DNA of 64,000 nt, taken from Paracidovorax avenae (GTDB lineage Bacteria; Pseudomonadota; Gammaproteobacteria; Burkholderiales; Burkholderiaceae_C). Shown here one piece after another: positions 29,719 to 37,436 of the stretch. Where the stretch lies: contig NZ_CP156079.1 in NCBI RefSeq assembly GCF_040892545.1, forward strand, positions 1,957,501 to 2,021,500, in the 5' to 3' direction. Position 1 is the first letter of the stretch, and each line of letters begins with the position of its first letter. The notes under the pieces are model-generated. The model was not told the origin of the DNA and did not search any database. It worked only from the letters and a program-made list of their open reading frames with translations. The position numbers and the translations under genes are program-made.

Positions 29719-32115
29719 ATGCCCGCCATCGCTCCCACCGCCCGGTCGGCTTTCCGTGCCTGCGTCGTGGCGGCCATCCGCGACGGCGAGGCGATGATGG
29801 AGGCGCTGGTGGCGCACGCGCGCGATGCCCTCGAGGCAGAAACGCCGCTGGCACGCGAGCCCCGGCGGCGTGATGCGCTGGAAGGCGCCCGCGCGCTGCT
29901 GGCGCAGCATGCGCCCGCGCTGGTGCGGGGCTTTCCCATGGCCCTGCTGGAGATCTTCGCGGGCGCCGATGCGGACGCCCGGGCAAGGCCTTCCGAGCCC
30001 GCGGCGCTGGACTTCGGCGAGCTGTCCCTGATGGACGAGGCCGAAGTCATGGCGCAGGTGGAGCTGTCGCGCGCCCAGCAGGTGGCCCTGCATGCCACCG
30101 AGGCCGTGCTGGCGGAGCTGGACGCGCTGGTGAGCGCAGCCCAGGGCCTGCCCAGCGTGCAACCCGACCGCAATCCGCTGCGCCCCGAGAACTACATCCG
30201 TGCCCTGCAGCAGGTGGTGGGAGCCACGGGGGTGTCGCCCGATGTGCGGACCCTCTGGATGGCACCGCTGCGCAATGCGCTGGGCACCCAGCTCCAGGCC
30301 GCCTACCGCAGCGCCGCGACCCGGCTTCGCGAGGACGGCGTGCAGCCCGTGGGCTATGCGGTCGCGGGCCATGCCGCGGGGCGGGGCGCCGCCGCCGGGC
30401 GCTGGCAGGGGCCGGCGGCCGTCCAGGCGGGCGGCGGGCAGGGAAGTGGCTGGGGCACGGGATACGGCCCCGTCCCCGGCCTGGGTGATGTGCACTCCGC
30501 GCAGGGCGGCTGGCGTGGGGCGGTGACTGGCTGGAGCGGCATGGCGGGTACGCCGCTGCCGCCCTCCCAGCCGGCAGCCCTGGCGCCGGAAGCCGAGGAA
30601 GCCCTGCTCACCGTCGCCATGCTCCGGCAGATGCTGGCCCAGCCGATGGGGCCGCTGGCGGCACCGGTGGCCGCGGGGGTGCCCGCGCACCTGGCGCTGG
30701 CGGCGCACCCGGGTGGACTGGACGGCCTGCCGGTGGCCGGACTGCCGCTGGCCAGCCCTCCGGAGGGAGGTCTCGCCGCCGCTGCGGCCGAAGCCATGGA
30801 GGACATTGCCGAGCTCGAGCGCATCGTGGGCCGCCTGTCCGGCAGCCTGCCCGCGCCGCTCGCCGCCGTCGCGCCAGCGTCGGCGCATCCGGGCATGGCA
30901 GCGGCCGCCATCGCCCCGCCGGCAGCCGGCCCGGCCGGCGCTCCCGCTCGTTCCCGCTCGCGCGCCGCCAGCGAGGTGGTGAGCCGCATGATGGACAACA
31001 TCGCGCAGGACGACCGCCTGCTGCCGCCGGTGCAGCGCTCGCTGCAGAACCTGCGCCCGGCGCTGCAGCGCCTGGTACGGCACGATCCGCGCTTTTTCAC
31101 CGACGAGCGGCATCCCGCGCGCCGCCTGCTGGACGCGCTCACCCAGCGGGCGCTGTCCTTCGATTCCGAGGACGTGCAGGATTTCAGCGGCTTCGCGCGC
31201 CTCATGGAGCGGGCCGTGGAAAGCGTGACCTCGGGCGACACCCGCAGCGCCGATACCTTCGCTGCCGCCCTGGCAGGGCTGGAAGCGGGCTGGTCCGAGC
31301 AGGACCGGCGCCGCCGAGAGCAGGAGGAGTCCGCGCGTGCCGTGGCGCAGGAGCTCACGCGGCGCGAGGCCCTGTCGCGGCGCGTGTCGCAGGACATCCG
31401 GGCGCTGGCGCGCACCGAGGACGTGCCGCCCGACATCGTGGATTTCGCCGCGGGCCCCTGGGCCGACGTGGTGGCGCGCGCCCAGGCGGACCGGCCCGGC
31501 GAGGACGACCCCGGCGGCTACCTCGCGATCGTGCCCGAACTGTTCTGGCTCGCCCAGCCCGGACTCGCAGCCCGCACGCCCGAACGCCTGGCCCCTGCCG
31601 TCACGCGCATCCTGGGCGTCCTGCGCGGCGGCCTGGACAGCGTGGGGCACGACGATGGCATGACGGGTGCCGTCCTGGAGCGGGTCGCGACCCTGCACCA
31701 GGCGGCCGCCGAACGGGCCGCCGCCCGATCGGGAGAGGCCGTGGACTCCGGTATGCCGCAGACCGGCAACTCCCTGCTGGAGCCTGAAGAAGCCGGCGGG
31801 AACGCGGCAGGGGATGCCCCCGAGCCCACCGACGGGGCGAACGCCTCCGGCAGCGAGCTCTCCATCGGCACCTGGGTGGAACTCACCACGAATCACCGCG
31901 CGGTGCATACGCAGCTCACCTGGGCCAGCCCGCACCACACGCTGTTTTTGTTCACGGCGCCCGACGGCAGCACGCAGTCCATGACGCGGCGCGTGCGGGA
32001 CAAGCTCATGGCCGAGGGCGCCCTGAAAGTGCTGCCGGGGCCGCCCGCCAGGGCGAAGCCGAAGTCCCGGGGCGTGCCGGGGAGCGGCCCCTCGCAGGCG
32101 CGCAAGCCGCGGTGA
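29719..32115 (+). CDS. DUF1631 family protein
   Basis: A 798-residue soluble protein matching DUF1631, a family almost confined to Beta- and Gammaproteobacteria. The N-terminal part is helical (AIRDGEAMMEALVAHARDAL), the middle is a Gly/Ala-rich linker around residues 225-330, and a helical block follows from about 410. The last ~80 residues (IGTWVELTTNH, TWASPHHTLFLFTAPDG) form a small beta region resembling a PilZ-like barrel. No enzyme motif or signal peptide is visible. Its role is unknown; the C-terminal fold hints at ligand or nucleotide sensing, which is inference. Confidence 0.88.
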   Translation: MPAIAPTARSAFRACVVAAIRDGEAMMEALVAHARDALEAETPLAREPRRRDALEGARALLAQHAPALVRGFPMALLEIFAGADADARARPSEPAALDFGELSLMDEAEVMAQVELSRAQQVALHATEAVLAELDALVSAAQGLPSVQPDRNPLRPENYIRALQQVVGATGVSPDVRTLWMAPLRNALGTQLQAAYRSAATRLREDGVQPVGYAVAGHAAGRGAAAGRWQGPAAVQAGGGQGSGWGTGYGPVPGLGDVHSAQGGWRGAVTGWSGMAGTPLPPSQPAALAPEAEEALLTVAMLRQMLAQPMGPLAAPVAAGVPAHLALAAHPGGLDGLPVAGLPLASPPEGGLAAAAAEAMEDIAELERIVGRLSGSLPAPLAAVAPASAHPGMAAAAIAPPAAGPAGAPARSRSRAASEVVSRMMDNIAQDDRLLPPVQRSLQNLRPALQRLVRHDPRFFTDERHPARRLLDALTQRALSFDSEDVQDFSGFARLMERAVESVTSGDTRSADTFAAALAGLEAGWSEQDRRRREQEESARAVAQELTRREALSRRVSQDIRALARTEDVPPDIVDFAAGPWADVVARAQADRPGEDDPGGYLAIVPELFWLAQPGLAARTPERLAPAVTRILGVLRGGLDSVGHDDGMTGAVLERVATLHQAAAERAAARSGEAVDSGMPQTGNSLLEPEEAGGNAAGDAPEPTDGANASGSELSIGTWVELTTNHRAVHTQLTWASPHHTLFLFTAPDGSTQSMTRRVRDKLMAEGALKVLPGPPARAKPKSRGVPGSGPSQARKPR

Positions 32116-32137
32116 GCGGCGGCGGGCGCGGCCCCGC

Positions 32138-32461
32138 TCAGCCTACCGAGGTCAGCGCGAGATGGTTGGAGAGCGTGGTGCCGCTGATGGTGTAGTGCGC
32201 CGTCACGGGCGAGCCCTTGCGGTAGGTGAACACCTGGTTCGCTTCGTTGTCGTTTCCCCAGACGACGAACGCGTACAGCTCGACCAGGGCGCCGTCCGGC
32301 ACCCCGTGGTCGCCCGGGTCGGCGGTGCGCGTCTGCCCCAGCGGAAAGGAGTCCGTGCCGTCGCGGTGGATCTTGTTGCCCTTGTCGTCCCAGTACACGA
32401 ACTGCAGCTTGACGACGAAGCCGCCCTGGTTGCGCAGCGAGAAGTGGCCGATGGTTTGCAT
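32138..32461 (-). CDS. Small predicted beta protein, tandem copy B
   Basis: A 107-residue protein without signal peptide or membrane segment. The sequence alternates hydrophobic and polar residues and is predicted all-beta, with motifs FSLRNQGGF, RTADPGDHGVPDG, FVVWGNDN and TISGTTLSN. About 70 of 107 positions are identical to the copy encoded 57 bases upstream on the same strand, so the two arose by duplication. The start has a GGAG element. I do not recognise a family. A secreted, toxin- or lectin-like beta-sandwich would fit the shape, but nothing in the sequence shows that. Confidence 0.75.
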   Translation of the reverse strand: MQTIGHFSLRNQGGFVVKLQFVYWDDKGNKIHRDGTDSFPLGQTRTADPGDHGVPDGALVELYAFVVWGNDNEANQVFTYRKGSPVTAHYTISGTTLSNHLALTSVG

Positions 32462-32518
32462 GGAAATGGCTCCGGAAACGGTGGATTGGCGTCGGTGGGT
32501 CGGTCGCGGGGCCGGCGT

Positions 32519-32848
32519 TCAGCCGCCGGACAGGCCCGTGAAGCCGAGCTGGTTGTCGAGCGTGGTGCCGCTGATCGTGAAATCCGCGGTCCAGGCGTTG
32601 CCCTTGCTGTAGATGAACAACTGTTCCGCGACGTTGTCGCGCCCCCAGACCACGAAGGTATAGACCGTGACCGGCGATCCGTCCGGTACGCCGTGGTCGC
32701 CCGGGTCCGCCGTGCGGCTCTGGCCGATCGGAAAGCTGCCGGTGCCGTCCACGTGGTGCTTTTCCCCCTTGCTGTCGATGTACTGGAACTGCAGCTTCAC
32801 GGCAAAGCCGCCCTGGTTGCTCAGCGAGAATTTCCCTATCTGTTGCAT
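32519..32848 (-). CDS. Small predicted beta protein, tandem copy A
   Basis: A 109-residue paralogue of the preceding small beta protein. It shares RTADPGDHGVPDG, FVVWGRDN and TISGTTL. The ATG at 32848 has a strong AAAGGAGG ribosome-binding site; the 18 codons upstream in frame do not look coding. No export signal is visible, so if it acts outside the cell it needs another route. It is the first of the pair in transcription order. The best-conserved block, GQ(T/S)RTADPGDHGVPDG, is a candidate binding loop. Function unknown. Confidence 0.78.
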   Translation of the reverse strand: MQQIGKFSLSNQGGFAVKLQFQYIDSKGEKHHVDGTGSFPIGQSRTADPGDHGVPDGSPVTVYTFVVWGRDNVAEQLFIYSKGNAWTADFTISGTTLDNQLGFTGLSGG

Positions 32849-32966
32849 GTGACGGTCCCTCCTTTGGTGGCGGCGAGATGCCGCGCCGGAAATATCCGGC
32901 ACTCCACGGAGGCAGGCAACTTAAGCGATCTGAAATCTGCTGAACGCGGCCGTGCGCCGCCTCGCG

Positions 32967-34334
32967 TCAGGCCGGGGCGGCCGGCGCGCCGGCCACCTTC
33001 TGCCGCACGATCTGGATGTGGTGCCGCAGCGCGTAGAGCTCGTCAGCGTACGACAGCGGCACGCTCACCTTCTCGACCTGGGCTTCCAGCCGGGCCAGTT
33101 GCGCCAGCAGTTCCTGCGGCGGCAGGCCCCCGGTCTCGAACTGGTCCTCGATCTCGCGCAGCCGGCCGTACCAGCGGAACACGCGCGAGCGCACCCGGAA
33201 CTGGTAGAGCGGCGGCACGATGCGCGATAGCGGCAGCATGGCCGCCAGCAGCACGCCCAGCACCAGCCACATGCGCTCGACCAGGTTGGCGATCCAGAAC
33301 GGCAGATAGCGCTGCAGCAGCGGCGGCGAGCCGTTGATCGCGCGCTCGCCCTCGGCGGCGATCGGCAGTTCACTGTGGCGCGTATTCGGAAAGTCGCGCG
33401 CCCGGTTGAACCAGCCCGCGCCGCCGTGCAGCGTCTGTGCGCTCTGCGCGAACAGCTGCAGCAGCGCCGGGTGCGTGCCCTCGCGCGCCAGCAGCGAGGT
33501 GGTGGAGGCCACCAGGCGCACATCGGAGGAAGGCACGTTGCCCGCGAGGTCCACCACGCCGCGCGGCAGCGTGACGGGCGTGAGGAAGGGGAAGCGCCGG
33601 GCATAGGCTTCGTTCTGAGGGAAGTCCATGAGCCGCACGCCGGGCGTCTGCAGCAGCATCTGCACCATCAGCGATTCGGGCGCGGAGGCGAACACCAGCG
33701 CGTCCAGCCGGCCCGCCAGGAAGTCCACCGTGGCGGGCGTCTGGCCCAGTTGCGTGCGGTGCACCCGGGCCGGATCCACCCGGTTGGCCTCCAGCAGCGT
33801 GTCCATGAGCGTCGGCACGCCACTGCCCGGCGTGCCCACGTTCACCCGCAGGCCGCGCAGCTGCGCCAGGCTGGTGAGGCGGCCATTGGCGGACACGCGC
33901 CGTGCCGCGTCGTCCCGGTAGAACAGCCAGATCGGTTCCACGAACAGGCTGCCCAGCGACTCCAGGTTTTCGGAGTCCTCCGGGCGCAGTTCGCCCGTGC
34001 CGCCCTGCACGAAGGCCAGGTCCGCGCGGCCCTCGCGCAACATCTGCAGGTTGGCCGAGGAGCCTTCGCTTTCGAGCAGCACCACATCGATGCCGTCCAC
34101 CGCCAGGGCCTTGCGGTAGCGCTGGCCGAATTCGGCGTAGGCGCTCTGCGCGGGGCCGGTGGCCAGGGTGACGCGGCGCGGCGGGTTGGGCTGCAGCCAC
34201 CAGTAGGCCAGCGCCACCAGCCCCACGGCCAGGAAGGCGAGCGGGCCCGCCGAGAGCAGCAGGTCGCGCACGTTCAGCAGGGCCGTGCGCACGCGCCGTG
34301 CGGCGGTGCGCGACCGGGCGGCGAGCATGTTCAT
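32967..34334 (-). CDS. Membrane-anchored TAXI-family solute-binding protein
   Basis: A 455-residue protein with an N-terminal membrane helix (about residues 28-46), a TAXI/NMT1-type periplasmic binding domain (VTLATGPAQSAYAEFGQRY, then LAFVQGGTG and LRVNVGTPGSG), a second membrane helix near residues 345-365 and a basic cytoplasmic tail with coiled-coil character. Ordinary TAXI proteins are free periplasmic receptors for TRAP transporters; this one is anchored at both ends and no TRAP permease gene is nearby. Its ATG overlaps the stop of the P1 peptidase by four bases (ATGA), so translation is coupled. It may be a sensor rather than a transporter part. Confidence 0.85.
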   Translation of the reverse strand: MNMLAARSRTAARRVRTALLNVRDLLLSAGPLAFLAVGLVALAYWWLQPNPPRRVTLATGPAQSAYAEFGQRYRKALAVDGIDVVLLESEGSSANLQMLREGRADLAFVQGGTGELRPEDSENLESLGSLFVEPIWLFYRDDAARRVSANGRLTSLAQLRGLRVNVGTPGSGVPTLMDTLLEANRVDPARVHRTQLGQTPATVDFLAGRLDALVFASAPESLMVQMLLQTPGVRLMDFPQNEAYARRFPFLTPVTLPRGVVDLAGNVPSSDVRLVASTTSLLAREGTHPALLQLFAQSAQTLHGGAGWFNRARDFPNTRHSELPIAAEGERAINGSPPLLQRYLPFWIANLVERMWLVLGVLLAAMLPLSRIVPPLYQFRVRSRVFRWYGRLREIEDQFETGGLPPQELLAQLARLEAQVEKVSVPLSYADELYALRHHIQIVRQKVAGAPAAPA

Positions 34335-35377
34335 GGCCAGGTCGCTCCCCAGGGGGCCGTGCCGCCCAGTTCCGCCGTGCCGGGCAGGTGCAGTCCCTGC
34401 GGCGTGGTGAACGACCGCGCCGCGAGCACCGCGCGCAGCGTGGCGCGTGCCGTGACCTCGGCTGCCAGGGTGGACAGCACCATCATGCCCGGCGAACGGC
34501 CCGCCAGGCCCGTGCCCAGCGCGAAGAGCGTGTCGCCGTCCGACAGCGTGTGCACGGGGTTGATGGCGCGCGCCAGCCCGTCGTGCGCGCACACCGCCAG
34601 CCGCCGCGCCTGGGCCTTGGTGATGGCGGCATCGGTCGCCACCACGCCGATCGTGGTGTTGGTGCCCGCGAGCAGTGTGTTCGGCACATCTCCGGCCAGC
34701 AGCGCGCGGCGCGTGTCGCGCAGCCGCAGCCCGTCGGACGTGCGGGCGCCGGCCACCGGACGGCCGGACTCCGGGTCCACCACGTCGCCGGCCGCATTGC
34801 AGGCCACCAGCGCGCCCACGGTCACGCCCAGTACCGTGATCGACGCGGTGCCGATGCCTCCCTTCATGGCGTATTCCATGCCGAAGAGCTTGCCCACCGA
34901 GGCGCCCGCCCCGGCGCCCACGTTCCCTTCGGCCGGGTCCGCACGCGATGCGGCGGCGCAGGCCGCGTAGCCGGCAGCAGCGTCGGGGCGGATGCGCGCG
35001 TCGCCCACGGGCAGGTCGAACAGCACGGCGGCGGGTACCAGCGGAATGCGGGCCACGCCCACGTCCAGGCCGATGCCGCGCTCTTCCAGCCAGCGCACCG
35101 CGCCGCCCGCCGCATCCAGCCCGAACGCGCTGCCGCCGGACAGCATCACGGCATGGATGCGATCGACCAGGTGCGTGGGCTCCAGCAGGTCGGTCTCGCG
35201 CGTGCCGGGCGCGGCGCCGCGCACGTCCACGCCGCCCACCGCGCCCTCCCGGGCGATGACCACGCTGCAGCCCGTGGGCCGGCGGGTGTCGGTGCTGTGG
35301 CCGACCTCGATACCGGCGACGCGGGTGATGGAGCCGGCGTCGCCGGCCGGGCCAGGGGAATGCGAGAACTGGGACAT
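34331..35377 (-). CDS. P1 family peptidase (DmpA/aminopeptidase type)
   Basis: A 348-residue N-terminal-nucleophile hydrolase of peptidase family S58 (DmpA, L-aminopeptidase/D-esterase). Conserved marks are IEVGHSTD near the start, LSGGSAFGLDAAGG, the EGNVGAGAGASVGK block and GTNTTIGVVATDA, which contains the self-cleavage/nucleophile region in this family. Members cut N-terminal residues from small peptides or amides, and some handle beta-peptides. No signal peptide is visible. It overlaps the TAXI gene by four bases, implying a shared job; a peptide or amide ligand is an inference. Confidence 0.9.
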   Translation of the reverse strand: MSQFSHSPGPAGDAGSITRVAGIEVGHSTDTRRPTGCSVVIAREGAVGGVDVRGAAPGTRETDLLEPTHLVDRIHAVMLSGGSAFGLDAAGGAVRWLEERGIGLDVGVARIPLVPAAVLFDLPVGDARIRPDAAAGYAACAAASRADPAEGNVGAGAGASVGKLFGMEYAMKGGIGTASITVLGVTVGALVACNAAGDVVDPESGRPVAGARTSDGLRLRDTRRALLAGDVPNTLLAGTNTTIGVVATDAAITKAQARRLAVCAHDGLARAINPVHTLSDGDTLFALGTGLAGRSPGMMVLSTLAAEVTARATLRAVLAARSFTTPQGLHLPGTAELGGTAPWGATWP

Positions 35378-35475
35378 GGGAAGAAGGGCCGGATCACCGG
35401 CATGCCGCGGAGGGCGCCACCATAGCGCAAGCGCAGGCTACCTTGAAGCGCGCCGGCGGCGCGCCCGGGCGCATG

Positions 35476-35910
35476 TCACCGCGGCCGGTTGCGCTCCCCG
35501 TCCTGGCATGCCGAGAACAATGCGCCCAGCGTCAGGTGTTCTGACCACATCGCCTCGAGATCCACGCCGTAGCGGCCGCGGGCCTCGAGCGCCAGGGCTT
35601 CGAGTTCCATCGCATCCACCGCGATGCCGCCCTGGCGCGGATAGCGCGCGGTATAGATCCCCAGGATACGGTCTTCCGGGGCGAATCGCAGCCGTTCGCC
35701 GGCATGCAGGAGGAAGCTGCCTGCGAACATGGCCAGGAAACGGCGGATGTCTTCCTTGCCTGCATGCGGAAATGCGCGCCTCCAGGCACGGCCCTGGCAG
35801 GGGCGGTGGCGGAGCGGCCCGGGGGCCCGTCTTCCGGCCCGCGAGATCCACAGCGCGCCTGCTGCCCTCAGGGCAGTCAATGCTTGCATGAACGTGAGGA
35901 CGGAAGGCAT
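35476..35910 (-). CDS. Hypothetical protein, possibly acyl-carrier-like
   Basis: A protein of up to 144 residues. The first ~50 residues are Arg/Ala/Pro-rich and may not be translated; the conserved-looking part begins at about GKEDIRRFLAMFAG. The C-terminal half (LRFAPEDRILGIYTARYP, DAMELEALALEARGRYGVDL) resembles the small acyl-carrier-protein-like DUF1493 family, with the DAMELE segment where a carrier serine or aspartate would sit. No ribosome-binding site marks the ATG at 35910, so the start is uncertain. It lies between the P1 peptidase and the cupin gene on the same strand. Confidence 0.5.
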   Translation of the reverse strand: MPSVLTFMQALTALRAAGALWISRAGRRAPGPLRHRPCQGRAWRRAFPHAGKEDIRRFLAMFAGSFLLHAGERLRFAPEDRILGIYTARYPRQGGIAVDAMELEALALEARGRYGVDLEAMWSEHLTLGALFSACQDGERNRPR

Positions 35911-35981
35911 GGGACGGGCTTGCACACCCGCCCAGGGACACAAGGGGCAGATTGCGGTGCAATCGTACCCGCGGACAGCCG

Positions 35982-36335
35982 TCAGGCCATGATCCACACC
36001 TTGCGTACCGTCTCGATGGTGCGCCAGGTGCCCACGTAGCCCGGCTTCATGATGAAGCAGTCGCCCGCTTTGAAGATCTTCGGCTCATGCCCGCGTTCGG
36101 TGATTTCCACCACGCCGGAGAGGATCAGGCAGAACTCCCAGGTCTCGCCCTTGATGGAGTGGTTGAGCCCCGGGGTGGCCTCCCAGACGCCTGCGCGGAC
36201 GGCGCCGTTCTTGGCGCTGTCGATGTCCCAGTTGCGGCAGACGATGTCGCCCTCGATCACGCGCTCGGCGGGCGGGCGGTATTCCGGGGCTTCGCCGAGC
36301 TTGTCGAAGGGGAAGGTCACGAGCAAATCAGACAT
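35982..36335 (-). CDS. Cupin domain protein (DUF861-like)
   Basis: A 117-residue single-domain cupin. The segments GVWEATPGLNHSIKG, EFCLILSGVVEITERG and FKAGDCFIMKPGYVGTW match the DUF861/cupin-3 group. Histidine/glutamate metal ligands are only partly visible, so metal binding is not certain. The ATG at 36335 starts the usual MSDLLVTF N-terminus; the longer upstream frame is not coding. It is separated from the copper genes by about 200 bases and probably belongs to the downstream group. The substrate is unknown. Confidence 0.82.
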   Translation of the reverse strand: MSDLLVTFPFDKLGEAPEYRPPAERVIEGDIVCRNWDIDSAKNGAVRAGVWEATPGLNHSIKGETWEFCLILSGVVEITERGHEPKIFKAGDCFIMKPGYVGTWRTIETVRKVWIMA

Positions 36336-36540
36336 GGCGCGGTCCTGCAGGGAGGAAGAGAAAAGAAAAAACCCGTTGGGGCGATGCTCCGATGCTAGGC
36401 GGGGAGGGCGCCGGGAAGGTGCCGAAAACGCCCGCGCCGGCAGCGGCAAATGCGCTTTTGCAGCGGGTTCGCCAGCGCAATCTGCCGCACCCATCGGTGG
36501 ATGCGGTGCCGCCGGGGCAGGCCGGAGCGCGCGCGTGTGC

Positions 36541-37356
36541 TCAGGGGCCGGCGGGTTCGATGCGGCTCGCGACGAAGCCGCCGGTATCGCGTTCCGCGAG
36601 GAAGCGCACCCGTGCTCCCGGCACCTGGGCTGTCGCAGGAGGCACCTCGCGCACGCGGAACACCATGGTCATGGGCGGCATGTCCAGGTTCCGCAGTTCA
36701 CCGTGCCGCAGCGTGATGCGGCGGGTGGCGGCGTCCCAGCGCACGACTTCGCCCTCGCTCAGGTCCGGCGCCGGCTGCGCGCTTCCGGGGTTTGCGGCGG
36801 CACCATGGTCCGCATGGCCGGCAGCGGCCGCCTGCGCGGGATAGCTGGTGAATACGCGTGCGCTGCCGTCACGGGCGACCAGCAGCACATCGTAGGCATC
36901 GCGGCGGCCACCGTAGAAAGCCCCGTCCATGCCCGGCGATCCCACCGGCATGCCCGGCACGGCCAGGCCCAGGGCGCGTGGCTTGTCACGCAGCAGGCGC
37001 TGCACATCGGCGGCGGGCACGTGGCCTTCGACCAGGTAGCCGCCGACGAGGGCGGTGTGGCAGGAGCCGAGCTTCTGCGGCAGGCCGAGCTTTTCGCGCA
37101 CGGCGGCGTTGCCCGTGTCGTGCACGGTCGCTTTGAAGCCGTTGGCCTGCATGTGGTCCACCCAGTCCTTGCAGCAGCCGCAGTTCGGGTCTTTCCAGAC
37201 TTCGATGGCGAGGGGCGCGGTGCTGGCAGCACGGGCGCGCAAGGGCAGGGCGGCGGCAACGGCTGCGGCGGTTGTGGCGCAGAGCGCGGTGCCCAGCCAG
37301 GCGCGGCGGGTCGCGCCGGGCGTGGTGCGGGTGAAGTGCATGGCGATGTGCTTCAT
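36541..37356 (-). CDS. DUF411-CusF copper-binding fusion protein
   Basis: A 271-residue exported protein made of two copper-related parts. After a signal peptide (RRAWLGTALCATTAAAVAAA) comes DUF411 (about residues 48-150) with the Cys cluster NCGCCKDW (Cys59, 61, 62) and GSCHTALVGGYLVEGH. A short linker leads to a C-terminal CusF-like domain (about 195-271) with the metal motif MPPMTMVF. The tryptophan that caps Cu(I) in E. coli CusF is methionine here, as in many homologues. It lies 80 bases after the multicopper oxidase. I infer a periplasmic Cu(I) chaperone. The two-domain arrangement is notable. Confidence 0.85.
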   Translation of the reverse strand: MKHIAMHFTRTTPGATRRAWLGTALCATTAAAVAAALPLRARAASTAPLAIEVWKDPNCGCCKDWVDHMQANGFKATVHDTGNAAVREKLGLPQKLGSCHTALVGGYLVEGHVPAADVQRLLRDKPRALGLAVPGMPVGSPGMDGAFYGGRRDAYDVLLVARDGSARVFTSYPAQAAAAGHADHGAAANPGSAQPAPDLSEGEVVRWDAATRRITLRHGELRNLDMPPMTMVFRVREVPPATAQVPGARVRFLAERDTGGFVASRIEPAGP

Positions 37357-37436
37357 GGCGGGTGTCCTTTGCGTGCGGAGCACGCGGCAGTGATGGAGTG
37401 GAAATCAGGAGTGCTGCGGGATGGCAGGCAGGGCGA

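Noticed and set aside
36336..36540. T-rich run on the minus strand after the DUF411-CusF gene as a terminator
   Set aside because: The only stem next to the run (CCC-AAC-GGG) has three pairs, too weak to call an intrinsic terminator.
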